Assembly (NCBI GenBank): GCA_018061065.1 | Contig: JAGOUV010000006.1 | Coordinates: forward strand, 17,235-81,234 | DNA from: Candidatus Altimarinota bacterium | GTDB lineage: Bacteria > Patescibacteriota > Gracilibacteria > UBA1369 > UM-FILTER-53-11 | Length of the DNA stretch: 64,000 nucleotides | Direction of reading: 5' to 3' | In this document: positions 1 through 7,915 of the stretch, one piece after another | Layout of the letters: each line of letters starts with the position of its first letter | Position numbering within the stretch: position 1 is the stretch's first letter | Program-made: the position numbers and the translations under genes | Notes under the pieces: model-generated | What the model saw: only the letters and a program-made list of their open reading frames with translations | What the model was told of the DNA's origin: nothing | Databases searched by the model: none

Positions 1-1025
1 TAGATTTTGAAACTGGCTCGTTGCATGTCTATGGATATGTGGGGCGACCGGGAAGTGCTTTTGCCTCCAAACGTCATCAGTATTTATTTGTGAACGGCCG
101 CGATGTTACTGATTCTAGTGTTGCGCGTGCGGTGATCGATGCCTATGGCTCACGATTGGCTGCGCGTAGCTATCCGCTCTTTGTGTTACATATCGATCTT
201 GATCCGCGTGAGGTAGATGTGAATGTGCATCCACGCAAGCTTTCTGTAAAATTTGTGGAGCCCGGGAATATTTATCGGAATGTGCTACAGGCGGTGAAGC
301 AGTCACTTGATGAGCAGCAGCTTTTCTCTACGCAGTCATCCATGGTCACGCAGACGGGCCGTACCGATGCACCAGTACAGTCCACTCCGTCACTTCTAAC
401 GCAAACTTCTCTTGAGGATCGTCCGCATAACTCTATTGATCAATCTCAGACGCACTTGATAGAGCCGCTCGGCTATTTGGCAAACTCATACATACTCATG
501 CGCGATGGAGACAGCTTGGTGCTCGTAGACCAGCACGCCGCTCACGAGCGCATCATGTATGAGAAGCTCAAAAAGCAGTATCAACAAGCCCAGAAGCAAA
601 CACAGCCTTTGCTTGTTCCTATAACTCTTCACTGTACACATGCGGAAGCGGTCTTCATTCAAGAGGCGCTCACACACCTTCAGCAACTTGGTTTTGAGTG
701 TGAGCAGTGGAGTGGCAATACTCTCGCCATTCACGCGATTCCCGCTCAGCTCGATGCGAATTCAATTGAAAAAATAGTGAAGCAGATGATTGAAGAAGTC
801 ATGCAGCAGCAAAAATCCTCAGAGCTCTTTAACGAGCGCCTACTCAAATCCCTCGCCTGCAAGTCCGCCGTGACCTTTGGCATGCCCCTTTCACCGCACG
901 AACAGCGTCAACTCCTCACCGATCTCCAAGTTACAACTAATAACGCTACGTGCCCCCACGGCCGCCCTTCTAAGATCGCGATCACCTTTGAGGAGCTTGA
1001 GCGAAAATTCATGCGCAGGAAGTAA
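1..1025 (+). CDS. mutL: DNA mismatch repair protein MutL, C-terminal part (5' end outside window)
   Basis: The reading frame is open from the first bases of the window, so the ATPase N-terminus lies upstream. What remains begins in the transducer domain, with the conserved VDVNVHPRK stretch that closes the MutL ATP-binding half. A low-complexity Gln/Ser/Thr linker follows, then the C-terminal dimerisation domain. That domain carries DQHAAHERIMYE (bases 528-563), an exact DQHA-X2-E-X4-E metal-binding endonuclease motif, and CPHGRP (951-968) near the end. By family knowledge this is the nicking type of MutL used by bacteria that lack MutH. No mutS is visible in the window. Confidence 0.95.
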   Translation, partial: DFETGSLHVYGYVGRPGSAFASKRHQYLFVNGRDVTDSSVARAVIDAYGSRLAARSYPLFVLHIDLDPREVDVNVHPRKLSVKFVEPGNIYRNVLQAVKQSLDEQQLFSTQSSMVTQTGRTDAPVQSTPSLLTQTSLEDRPHNSIDQSQTHLIEPLGYLANSYILMRDGDSLVLVDQHAAHERIMYEKLKKQYQQAQKQTQPLLVPITLHCTHAEAVFIQEALTHLQQLGFECEQWSGNTLAIHAIPAQLDANSIEKIVKQMIEEVMQQQKSSELFNERLLKSLACKSAVTFGMPLSPHEQRQLLTDLQVTTNNATCPHGRPSKIAITFEELERKFMRRK

Positions 1026-1028
1026 AAC

Positions 1029-1057
1029 TTGACTTCATTTAGCCCTTTAACTAGAAT
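1029..1057 (+). promoter_or_regulatory. Sigma-70-type promoter for rpsF-ssb-rpsR
   Basis: TTGACT (1029-1034), a 17-nt spacer and TAGAAT (1052-1057) lie directly after the mutL stop. The predicted start is near 1064, which leaves a leader of about 60 nt before rpsF. That leader can form small hairpins (ACTAAA pairing with TTTAGT; GCTAT with ATAGC). I do not see the CCG-type S6:S18 binding motif. Confidence 0.7.
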
Positions 1058-1123
1058 CCACACGCTGCTTTAGTTACTTTTAAGACTAAAGCTATAGACT
1101 TTTAGTTTATAACCATAGCTATT

Positions 1124-1690
1124 ATGACTCATACAACTGAGCCTGCTACAACTGAGGAGGTGGACCTACGTCAGTACGAACTGATGTTTATTCTTTCAGG
1201 AGATCTTGCTGAAAGAGAATTCGAGGTAGAACTCGGAGAGGTCAAAAAGATTATCAATGAAAGCATTGATAAGATTACGTACGAGGAAAGCTGGGGTCGC
1301 CGCAACTTGATGCACAAGATCAAGAAGCAGAGACACGGTTACTACATCTTGATGAATTTCATGGCAGATCCTGCAAAGATCATGGATTTGAACATGAACT
1401 TGAAGATTTATCCTGCGGTACTCCGTCATTTGATGATGGTTATGCCAAACAGCTACGTTCCTGGAAGCTATAAGACGGTTGCTTTCAAGCCTGATGAGGT
1501 GGACGAAGAGGGAACTGAGCAGCAGCGCGGTGTGTCATCACGCAAGCCATCAGTACGCCCACGCAGAGAGATGCCTGGTATTACGGTAAAAGACGTTCAG
1601 GAAAATGAAGTGGTCACTCAGGAGAAGATGAAAAAGGTTGAGAAGAAGCTTGAGCAGATTCTCGAAAATCCTGACATCGACGTCCGCTAA
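1124..1690 (+). CDS. rpsF: 30S ribosomal protein bS6 with long C-terminal extension
   Basis: bS6 binds the central domain of 16S rRNA together with bS18, whose gene lies two genes downstream. Residues about 14-108 form the ferredoxin-like S6 fold (LRQYELMFIL at the start, YPAVLRHLMMVMP at the end). The protein is 188 residues, well above the usual 95-135. The extra ~80 residues are charged: an Arg/Ser/Pro stretch, then a Lys/Glu helix. The ATG at 1124 is chosen because it precedes the first conserved strand by only 15 codons. It is the first gene of rpsF-ssb-rpsR, 21 nt before ssb. No Shine-Dalgarno motif is visible. Confidence 0.95.
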   Translation: MTHTTEPATTEEVDLRQYELMFILSGDLAEREFEVELGEVKKIINESIDKITYEESWGRRNLMHKIKKQRHGYYILMNFMADPAKIMDLNMNLKIYPAVLRHLMMVMPNSYVPGSYKTVAFKPDEVDEEGTEQQRGVSSRKPSVRPRREMPGITVKDVQENEVVTQEKMKKVEKKLEQILENPDIDVR

Positions 1691-1711
1691 TAATCCTAAA
1701 CCCTATATCCC

Positions 1712-2149
1712 ATGAGATGTGTTAATAAAGTAATTTTGATTGGTAACCTGACGCGCGATCCAGAGATGCGCAAGACAACTACAGGTCAGTCAATTGTTAC
1801 CTTTGGACTCGCAACAAACCGTGAGTGGCTCACAAAAGATAATCGAAAAATGACTTCAACAGAATTTCATGAGCTCGTGGCATGGGCCAAGCTTGGTGAG
1901 ATCTGCCAGGAATATCTCAGAAAAGGAAAGTTGGTTTACGTTGAGGGATACCTCAAGACACGCAGCAAAGTTATGCCCGATGGCACTAGGAAATTTCGCA
2001 CTGAAATTGTCGTTCAGGACATGATTATGCTCGAGAAGAGACCTAAATCTGAAGAAGAAGAAAATGAATTGTTACAGGGCGCACCTACTCCAGACTCAAG
2101 CAATAACGGCATGGACGAGGCTCCCTCTGATGACATGTTCGAAGGCTAA
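1712..2149 (+). CDS. ssb: Single-stranded DNA-binding protein
   Basis: The OB-fold of bacterial SSB is clear: NKVILIGNLTRDPEMR at the N-terminus, then GQSIVTFGLATNREW and VEGYLKTR. It coats ssDNA during replication, repair and recombination. Residues after about 112 form an acidic, disordered tail. The tail ends in DDMFEG instead of the usual DDDIPF-type tip that recruits partner proteins. Length is 145 residues. It sits between rpsF and rpsR, the common bacterial arrangement. The spacer before the ATG is G-free (CTAAACCCTATATCCC) and contains no Shine-Dalgarno sequence. Confidence 0.96.
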   Translation: MRCVNKVILIGNLTRDPEMRKTTTGQSIVTFGLATNREWLTKDNRKMTSTEFHELVAWAKLGEICQEYLRKGKLVYVEGYLKTRSKVMPDGTRKFRTEIVVQDMIMLEKRPKSEEEENELLQGAPTPDSSNNGMDEAPSDDMFEG

Positions 2150-2171
2150 TATTAACTAACTACTAACTTAT

Positions 2172-2387
2172 ATGACAGCAGGACGCAGCAAAAAAAAGTG
2201 TAAATTCTGTGCCGACAAGATCGTCTACATCGACTACAAAAATCTTCCTATGATCGGTAGATTTATGTCACAGTACGGACGCATCGTACCTAAGTACTAC
2301 TCTGGTGTATGTATTCAGCACCAGCGCCGTCTTTCAAACGCAATCAAGATCTCACGTGAGATGGCATTGCTCCCTTACGTTCGTTAA
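2172..2387 (+). CDS. rpsR: 30S ribosomal protein bS18
   Basis: This is a 71-residue basic protein with CKFCADKIVYIDYKN near the N-terminus and the conserved C-terminal helix containing QRRLSNAIKISREMALLPY. bS18 is the partner of bS6 on the 30S platform. The CxxC pair near the N-terminus is kept. It is the last gene of the operon and is followed by an intrinsic terminator. No rplI (bL9) follows, although bL9 commonly ends this operon in other bacteria; several CPR lineages are known to lack bL9. The upstream 22 nt are G-free. Confidence 0.96.
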   Translation: MTAGRSKKKCKFCADKIVYIDYKNLPMIGRFMSQYGRIVPKYYSGVCIQHQRRLSNAIKISREMALLPYVR

Positions 2388-2409
2388 TTTTTTCAACACA
2401 GCAATTCTG

Positions 2410-2445
2410 AAAAATCCCATGGCATAACCGCCTGGGATTTTTTTT
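2410..2445 (+). terminator. Rho-independent terminator after rpsR
   Basis: AAAAATCCCA (2410-2419) pairs with TGGGATTTTT (2433-2442) around a 13-nt loop and runs into a T-tract. Confidence 0.8.
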
Positions 2446-2453
2446 GCTATACT
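2446..2453 (+). promoter_or_regulatory. Extended -10 promoter for the glutamate kinase gene
   Basis: TGCTATACT: a TGn extension plus TATACT (2448-2453). The hexamer ends 7 nt before the ATG at 2461, so transcription should start at or within 1 nt of the start codon (leaderless mRNA). No good -35 is present, which fits an extended -10 promoter. Confidence 0.6.
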
Positions 2454-2460
2454 GCGCCCG

Positions 2461-3267
2461 ATGCGATTTGTCATAAAAGTCGGTACCGGTCTGCTCACAA
2501 ATGAAGACCACCAGCTCAATGTAGCCTTTTTAAAGCGTTTTATTGGCGATTTGGCAGCCATGCACGCTGATGGACATGAAATCGTTATTGTGAGCTCTGG
2601 TGCAGTTGCAGCGGGTCGTACGAGTATCACATTTAATCATGAAGATAGCAGCATTCCCTATCGTCAGACGTTGGCGGCGGTGGGGCAGGTAATGCTCATG
2701 AAAACCTACGATCGCTATTTCGAGAAACACAATGTTGTGGTGGCACAGGCACTGCTTACCAATTATGATTTTGTGAATAAAGAAAACTCAAAAAATACGC
2801 GCAATGTTTTTGAATTATTGTTGAAAAAAAATGTGATTCCGATTGTGAATGAAAATGATGTGACGACGATTGCAGAATTGCAGTTCGGAGATAACGATAT
2901 GCTTTCTGCAAAAACGGCAGCACTTATTAACGCTGATTTTTTAATCATCGTGACGAGTGTCGATGGACTTTTTACTGCCGATCCACGGAAACATCCTGAG
3001 GCGAAATTCATTCCCGTGGTTGAGCGCATCGATGCGAAAATTAAGAAACTGGCCCAGGGCGCCGGAGACAAAAATAGCCGTGGCGGTATGAAAACAAAAT
3101 TACAGGCGGCGGAGTACGTCACGGAACACGGTACGCCGATGTTCATAGTGAACGGCACCAACAAATCAATACTAAAAAACATATTTAAATTCTGTAAACA
3201 GTATTCTGACGAGTGGAAAGAGGCATTGCCTGATTTGCCCGTCGGTTGCACGTTTTTCACGGAGTGA
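2461..3267 (+). CDS. proB: Glutamate 5-kinase (ProB), single-domain form
   Basis: This is an amino-acid-kinase fold enzyme that phosphorylates L-glutamate, the first step of proline synthesis. Visible features are IKVGTGLL at the N-terminus, IVSSGAVAAG, NENDVTTIAELQFGDNDMLS (the acidic substrate/nucleotide region) and SRGGMKTKLQAAEY. At 268 residues it has only the kinase domain and lacks the C-terminal PUA domain of enterobacterial ProB. No proA or proC lies next to it, so either the pathway is scattered or the product has another use. Codon usage looks like its neighbours. It lies between a terminator and a new promoter, so it is probably monocistronic. Confidence 0.85.
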   Translation: MRFVIKVGTGLLTNEDHQLNVAFLKRFIGDLAAMHADGHEIVIVSSGAVAAGRTSITFNHEDSSIPYRQTLAAVGQVMLMKTYDRYFEKHNVVVAQALLTNYDFVNKENSKNTRNVFELLLKKNVIPIVNENDVTTIAELQFGDNDMLSAKTAALINADFLIIVTSVDGLFTADPRKHPEAKFIPVVERIDAKIKKLAQGAGDKNSRGGMKTKLQAAEYVTEHGTPMFIVNGTNKSILKNIFKFCKQYSDEWKEALPDLPVGCTFFTE

Positions 3268-3272
3268 TAGCG

Positions 3273-3301
3273 TTGAGGAAATGCTGATTTTCTGGTAGAA
3301 T
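3273..3301 (+). promoter_or_regulatory. Promoter for the 3.3-11.5 kb cluster
   Basis: TTGAGG (3273-3278), 17 nt, then TGG-TAGAAT (-10 at 3296-3301). The sequence from the -10 into the leader (TGGTAGAAT, GATTTAATA, AACACAAAAAT) is shared almost exactly with the pilus operon promoter at 34019-34052. Confidence 0.6.
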
Positions 3302-3330
3302 GAGTGGATTTAATAAACACAAAAATCGGA

Positions 3331-3837
3331 ATGGAAAAACACAAAAAACAAATTGTTCATCGTCACATGTTTGAAGACGCGACCATGAGTTGGGTTGCAC
3401 CCGAGTATGCACACCATGAAAAATCACTCACGTGGTTCGTAGGTGCTGCATTAATTATTTTGGGTTTGGTGATCTACGGACTGATGACTAACGGCTGGAC
3501 ATTTTCTATCGCCGTCTTGGTTTTTGCAGGAACATATTATTTGATTTATCGCACACCGCCTCAGCATGTCGAAGTAAAAATTTCTCGTGCTGGAGTGAAG
3601 ATTGGCAGACATATTTTTTCTTATGCGGAGCTACGTGGTTTTTGGATCGTGTATAATCCACCGTTTGTTTCTCGCTTGTATATACGCATGCAGACGCGGT
3701 TGCGTCCCGATGTATGTATTGATCTTGTGGATATGGATGTATCCGAGGTGAAGCGTGAATTGCTTGAGCACATGCATGAAATTAAGGGCGTTGATGAGCC
3801 CTTTGCTGATACCGTAATTCGTTTATTGAGACTGTAA
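3331..3837 (+). CDS. Two-helix membrane protein, unknown function
   Basis: I do not recognise a named family. The protein is about 168 residues with a His-rich cytoplasmic N-terminus (residues 1-30), two membrane helices (about 33-51 and 55-73), and a soluble C-terminal half. That half alternates beta-like strands and ends in a charged helix, which is compatible with a PH-like membrane-associated domain. ATG 3331 is preferred over the in-frame GTG at 3304, because the GTG overlaps the predicted transcription start. It is the first gene of a co-directional cluster and ends 4 nt before the next gene. Confidence 0.7.
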   Translation: MEKHKKQIVHRHMFEDATMSWVAPEYAHHEKSLTWFVGAALIILGLVIYGLMTNGWTFSIAVLVFAGTYYLIYRTPPQHVEVKISRAGVKIGRHIFSYAELRGFWIVYNPPFVSRLYIRMQTRLRPDVCIDLVDMDVSEVKRELLEHMHEIKGVDEPFADTVIRLLRL

Positions 3838-3841
3838 TTTT

Positions 3842-5602
3842 ATGGCTCCAGAAGTAAAACCAACACCGGAAAAAAGACAGGATCCTCGAGAGGTAATCGA
3901 TGGTGCGCTCGCTGCTGAAAAACAGCAGACCGAAAAAGAACGACTCAAGAGCCTGATGCGGATGCCTGATGTGAACGCGAAACTTTTTGGCGACCCGGAT
4001 AAAGATAATGAAACAGATCATGAGACGCAGGCGGCGCATGATCGTTATATGAATGATCCAAAATATAAAGAGCTTCATAGAAGCGTCATGGTTTCTGTGC
4101 GCAATCTTGCAGAACGTCAAAAAAGAGAAGTGAAGTACAAGGATGAGACGCAGGAGCAAATTTATGACAAGACAATGCTGGCACTTAATAGACTACAGAC
4201 ACAGCTTGTGACCGAAGGTCGCTCAATGAAGCTTCGAGAAACAAAACGTGCACGCACTGATCAAGGTAGTGTGGACGGGAAGATTGCAAAGGAAAAGATT
4301 AATCCTGATTTAGAGGTGATGGATTACGAGGAATTGCTTACCTTTAAAAATCGTATTGAACAGTTGGAGCGCGTAGATGCCAATGAAGTACGCAGCATGC
4401 TTGAAGAAGATGCAGATTTTACGCTCATGCTCTTTGAGCAGATGAGTCGTGATCGCGTGGTGACACAAGTGGGAACATTAAAGGATACTTCCGTTGAGGG
4501 CATGCAGAAGATGCAGAAGGACGCTCAGCGCATGTTGAGCTTGGAAAATCCGAATGCAGTTGCACATTATAAACGTCTTATTGGATTTATTTCTGGAGAT
4601 GACGAGCAGAATAACGTCTCAAAATCTGACTTCCGCCATAACGCGGAGCGTCCGTTGTGGATCGAAATCGTCCGTAATATGAAACAGGATGAGAAGAAGT
4701 TTTTAGTTGAGCGATTTGCAGTGGAAAAAACACCCGCTGCGGCAAAAGAATTCATTCAGGGCTCGATAGCTGCAGGTACAATTCGTGTTCGCGATGTTAT
4801 GAAGTGGACTATGGAAGCTCAGCAGAATCCCGAAAGTTCCTTTTTCCAGACATTGGATAAACCTTTTTTGGATTCGCTCGATACGCTAGCAGACATGCGT
4901 CGTGCTACTAAGGAAGATCTTCAGAAGCATGTTGAAGATATGAGCAAGACAAATCTCGACAGTGCTGTTGGGCATTACCTTACCTTTAACAACTTCCTTT
5001 ATAGCCGTTTAATGGATATTGGTGCGCTCTCGATGTTAGTGAGTTTGATTACCAATGTTTCAGACCGTCTTAATCGTCGTACTGAACACACGCGTAATGA
5101 AGGAAGAATTAAGGCCTTTGTTATGGGTATTAAGGATGGAGTGATTAATCGCTCAAGTATTTTTGGTATGACTTCTGCCGCTATTGGTATGAATGGTATC
5201 TCCCCATTTTTTACTAAAATGATGTATGCCCCAAGTGTAAAAGAAAAAGAGCTTGTAGCGAGAAATCATGACCTTGTGGAGCTTGATGATATGTTTTCAG
5301 ACCGTCCCCAGCTTGCCCGTTTTATGTTGAATAATTTTGATGACATGCATCAGCGTGCCACACAAAACAAAGAAGGGACGTTCCCTAATAATGAAAATGA
5401 AAAACGCGGTGATTTTTCTCTGTGGCCAAAGGATGTTATGGAATATGCCACGATTGATAATACGTTGAAGTGTGGTTACAAGGATCATGTGCGTTTTGGT
5501 TCTGATGTATTTCACTCATTCCGCATTCTTTCTAAGGTTGTTGATATTCATGACAAAGAAAAATTGGAAAAATATTTAACCGACAACGGCTATCTCCTAT
5601 AA
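3842..5602 (+). CDS. Conserved-type cytoplasmic protein, unknown function (586 aa)
   Basis: No family is recognised. The sequence is highly charged and mostly helical, with no signal peptide. The first ~120 residues are rich in Lys/Glu/Gln and probably disordered or coiled-coil. The middle (about residues 150-330) is a run of amphipathic helices. A mildly hydrophobic stretch near residue 395 (ALSMLVSLIT) could contact the membrane. It starts 4 nt after the upstream membrane-protein gene and ends 2 nt before the next one. Translational coupling is therefore likely, as is a shared job with the VirB6-like neighbour. Confidence 0.75.
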   Translation: MAPEVKPTPEKRQDPREVIDGALAAEKQQTEKERLKSLMRMPDVNAKLFGDPDKDNETDHETQAAHDRYMNDPKYKELHRSVMVSVRNLAERQKREVKYKDETQEQIYDKTMLALNRLQTQLVTEGRSMKLRETKRARTDQGSVDGKIAKEKINPDLEVMDYEELLTFKNRIEQLERVDANEVRSMLEEDADFTLMLFEQMSRDRVVTQVGTLKDTSVEGMQKMQKDAQRMLSLENPNAVAHYKRLIGFISGDDEQNNVSKSDFRHNAERPLWIEIVRNMKQDEKKFLVERFAVEKTPAAAKEFIQGSIAAGTIRVRDVMKWTMEAQQNPESSFFQTLDKPFLDSLDTLADMRRATKEDLQKHVEDMSKTNLDSAVGHYLTFNNFLYSRLMDIGALSMLVSLITNVSDRLNRRTEHTRNEGRIKAFVMGIKDGVINRSSIFGMTSAAIGMNGISPFFTKMMYAPSVKEKELVARNHDLVELDDMFSDRPQLARFMLNNFDDMHQRATQNKEGTFPNNENEKRGDFSLWPKDVMEYATIDNTLKCGYKDHVRFGSDVFHSFRILSKVVDIHDKEKLEKYLTDNGYLL

Positions 5603-5604
5603 AA

Positions 5605-7893
5605 ATGACTACCAAAAAACAAAAATGGGTTAAGAAGTTTGCGGCGATTGTGCTGTCTGTGTGGCTCATGGGCGTGGTCTATGCTTTTGCAAATGTCACG
5701 CCGGTGTCTGCTCAAGGCGCGCCCGCTGCAGCTCCTGCCGCCGCTCCTGCAGCTGCACCCGCAGATCCACAGAACGCCGGAGCCGTAGGCGCTCCAGATA
5801 ATGATCCCACTGATCCTGAGCTCGTGAAGTTACTCAATCAAGTAAACGCGATTGCCAATATCGGTCTGCGTTTAATTTCTGGATTGCTCTGGCCGGTGCT
5901 TCTTATGATCGGAGCGCTTCTCAATAATGATCTTATTTTTGGTGGTGCTATGGGTGAGCGATTACTCGATGTCTCAATTCAGATTCGCAATTTGGTAAAT
6001 ATAATGTTCGTATTAATCTTGCTCGCCATCGCCGTGTATAACGTGCTTGGTCTAGGGCAGGAAGGTGGCTTGCAGCTTGGATTTAAGCAGGCGCTTCCGA
6101 AATTTGTTCTCGCATTGATTGGGGTAAATTTTTCATTTATCGCCATTAAAATTATTTTGGATTTTAGTAATGTTATTACTGGTGCGGTGTTTGCACTGCC
6201 GTCTGCATCACTTAGTAGCACGACGAGTTTTCAGAATGAACTCGAAAAATCTATATGTATGGTGAATAGTGATGAGGCACCGTTACATCTGCAGTTCTGC
6301 GATGATCAACATTTTAATGCGCGTGCTAAACAATTTTTCTCACGCTTAGATCGCAACAATATTGCCGTCGTCTACGCAATTAAATTCGGTAAGGCCATTA
6401 ATCTCAAATACATTCGTGATGGCGTAAAGGATATTACCTCGCTCGGCTTTAATATTCTCTTTAATCTCGTGCTGTTTGCAGTCTATGCACTTTCATTTAT
6501 CGCGCTGTTTCTGGTCTTGCTCTTCCGCCTTGTGGTGGTGTGGGTGGCCGTGGCGCTTTCGCCGCTTATAGCCTTGGGAATCGTGCTGCCGGGTCTGTCT
6601 AAATTTGCCGGAGACGGTGGAGATATTCAGGACAAAGTCGTTCAAAATATCATCGCGCCAATTACGATCGGTATCGTCATGTCTATTGGATATATCATGC
6701 TCGATACGTTCTCAGTAAATACCAGTTTGGCAGGTGATTTGCTTTCATCTAATACGCTGGATGCGATTGATCCAAGTGCCGTTCCTACTGACATTACGAA
6801 TCTTCAGGAATTGCTCATTGCAATTGGTACGGTGGTCATTGTTTGGACCGGTGTATTTGGTGCCGCGAGCAAAACCTACGCTTCAACGATTACTGATGGT
6901 ATTAAAGGAGGTGCCGAATCATTTGGAAAATTCCTCGCAAAACTTCCTACCTACGCCCCTGTTATCCCTATGAGTGTGGGTGGAGTGGATAAGAGTTTAA
7001 GTGCTGCAAGTATCTTTAATACCCTTAAACAGACTCCAGGTAGGGTTGAAAGTACCTTTGGACGATCGGTTTATGAAATGCCGCCTAACCCGGAAGTCGA
7101 CCGTGCATTGAAAGATTCTGCCCGTGTAAGTGCGCAGGCATTTGGAAAGGAAATTGTGAACACGTTGAAGAATTCACCTACATATATTGCATCAGCAGGA
7201 TTTTTCGACTCACTGCGTACGTTTGCAACTGAGAAAGCAGGTATGAAGCCTGATGAAATTGAAAAGCAATTCGGTAAAGAGCCGACTGACTATAAACGTG
7301 TACTGGAAGGTATCAATAGAAGCACTGATCCCCAGATATCAGCTTTGAAACGTGAAATTGAAACCAACTCAGGAAAGAAGATTGATGATATTAAATTGGC
7401 TGTTGAACGAGGCCAAAAAGAAGAAAAAGCTAAAGCGGAAGGAAAAGAGCCTCCTAAGCCGGAGGCCGCTCCTGTGGCAAGTAACTCAACACAAGCATTG
7501 AATATTTTGACTAAGAGTGCACCTGATGCGGCTCGACAGCGTGCATTCCAGGCAGGTGGATTTACTGAGGCAGAACTTACTGCTCTTCAGAAACAACTTG
7601 TCGCACTTACGGGTCCTACTGCCGACAAGCTTAAGCAGTCACTCATCGTCTTGGAGGACGGCAAGGTGAAACACGTTACAGCTGATAAAGTAGAGAAAGG
7701 AAACACCTTTCTCCAGGCAATCGATGATAAAACCGATGCTGCCGCAATTCGTACGGCGGTGGACGCTGCGCTCAAAACAGATCTCGAAACATGGCAGATT
7801 ACCAATATTCTTAAAGCTGCCACGATCAATGATGGCGCTCTAAAGACTGATCTTGAAAAAGTAGTGACGAGCACGCCCCGACCACAAAAATAA
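5605..7893 (+). CDS. Multi-pass membrane protein, TrbL/VirB6-like
   Basis: The N-terminus is a signal peptide or signal anchor (residues about 10-35, ending TPVSAQ), followed by an Ala/Pro-rich spacer ([14 protein letters not shown]). Membrane segments follow near 88-108, 130-150 and 167-195. A large cluster (about 285-330) contains FLVLLFRLVVVWVAVALSPL, and further helices lie near 355 and 410. The last ~330 residues are hydrophilic and Lys/Glu/Ala-rich. A polytopic core with that long amphipathic helix block resembles TrbL/VirB6 proteins of type IV secretion systems. That is similarity of layout, not proof. No VirB4, VirD4 or other secretion ATPase is in the window. It is coupled to both neighbours by short gaps (2 and 22 nt). 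Confidence 0.65.
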   Translation: MTTKKQKWVKKFAAIVLSVWLMGVVYAFANVTPVSAQGAPAAAPAAAPAAAPADPQNAGAVGAPDNDPTDPELVKLLNQVNAIANIGLRLISGLLWPVLLMIGALLNNDLIFGGAMGERLLDVSIQIRNLVNIMFVLILLAIAVYNVLGLGQEGGLQLGFKQALPKFVLALIGVNFSFIAIKIILDFSNVITGAVFALPSASLSSTTSFQNELEKSICMVNSDEAPLHLQFCDDQHFNARAKQFFSRLDRNNIAVVYAIKFGKAINLKYIRDGVKDITSLGFNILFNLVLFAVYALSFIALFLVLLFRLVVVWVAVALSPLIALGIVLPGLSKFAGDGGDIQDKVVQNIIAPITIGIVMSIGYIMLDTFSVNTSLAGDLLSSNTLDAIDPSAVPTDITNLQELLIAIGTVVIVWTGVFGAASKTYASTITDGIKGGAESFGKFLAKLPTYAPVIPMSVGGVDKSLSAASIFNTLKQTPGRVESTFGRSVYEMPPNPEVDRALKDSARVSAQAFGKEIVNTLKNSPTYIASAGFFDSLRTFATEKAGMKPDEIEKQFGKEPTDYKRVLEGINRSTDPQISALKREIETNSGKKIDDIKLAVERGQKEEKAKAEGKEPPKPEAAPVASNSTQALNILTKSAPDAARQRAFQAGGFTEAELTALQKQLVALTGPTADKLKQSLIVLEDGKVKHVTADKVEKGNTFLQAIDDKTDAAAIRTAVDAALKTDLETWQITNILKAATINDGALKTDLEKVVTSTPRPQK

Positions 7894-7915
7894 AAAGCTA
7901 GAAAAATAAAAAAAT

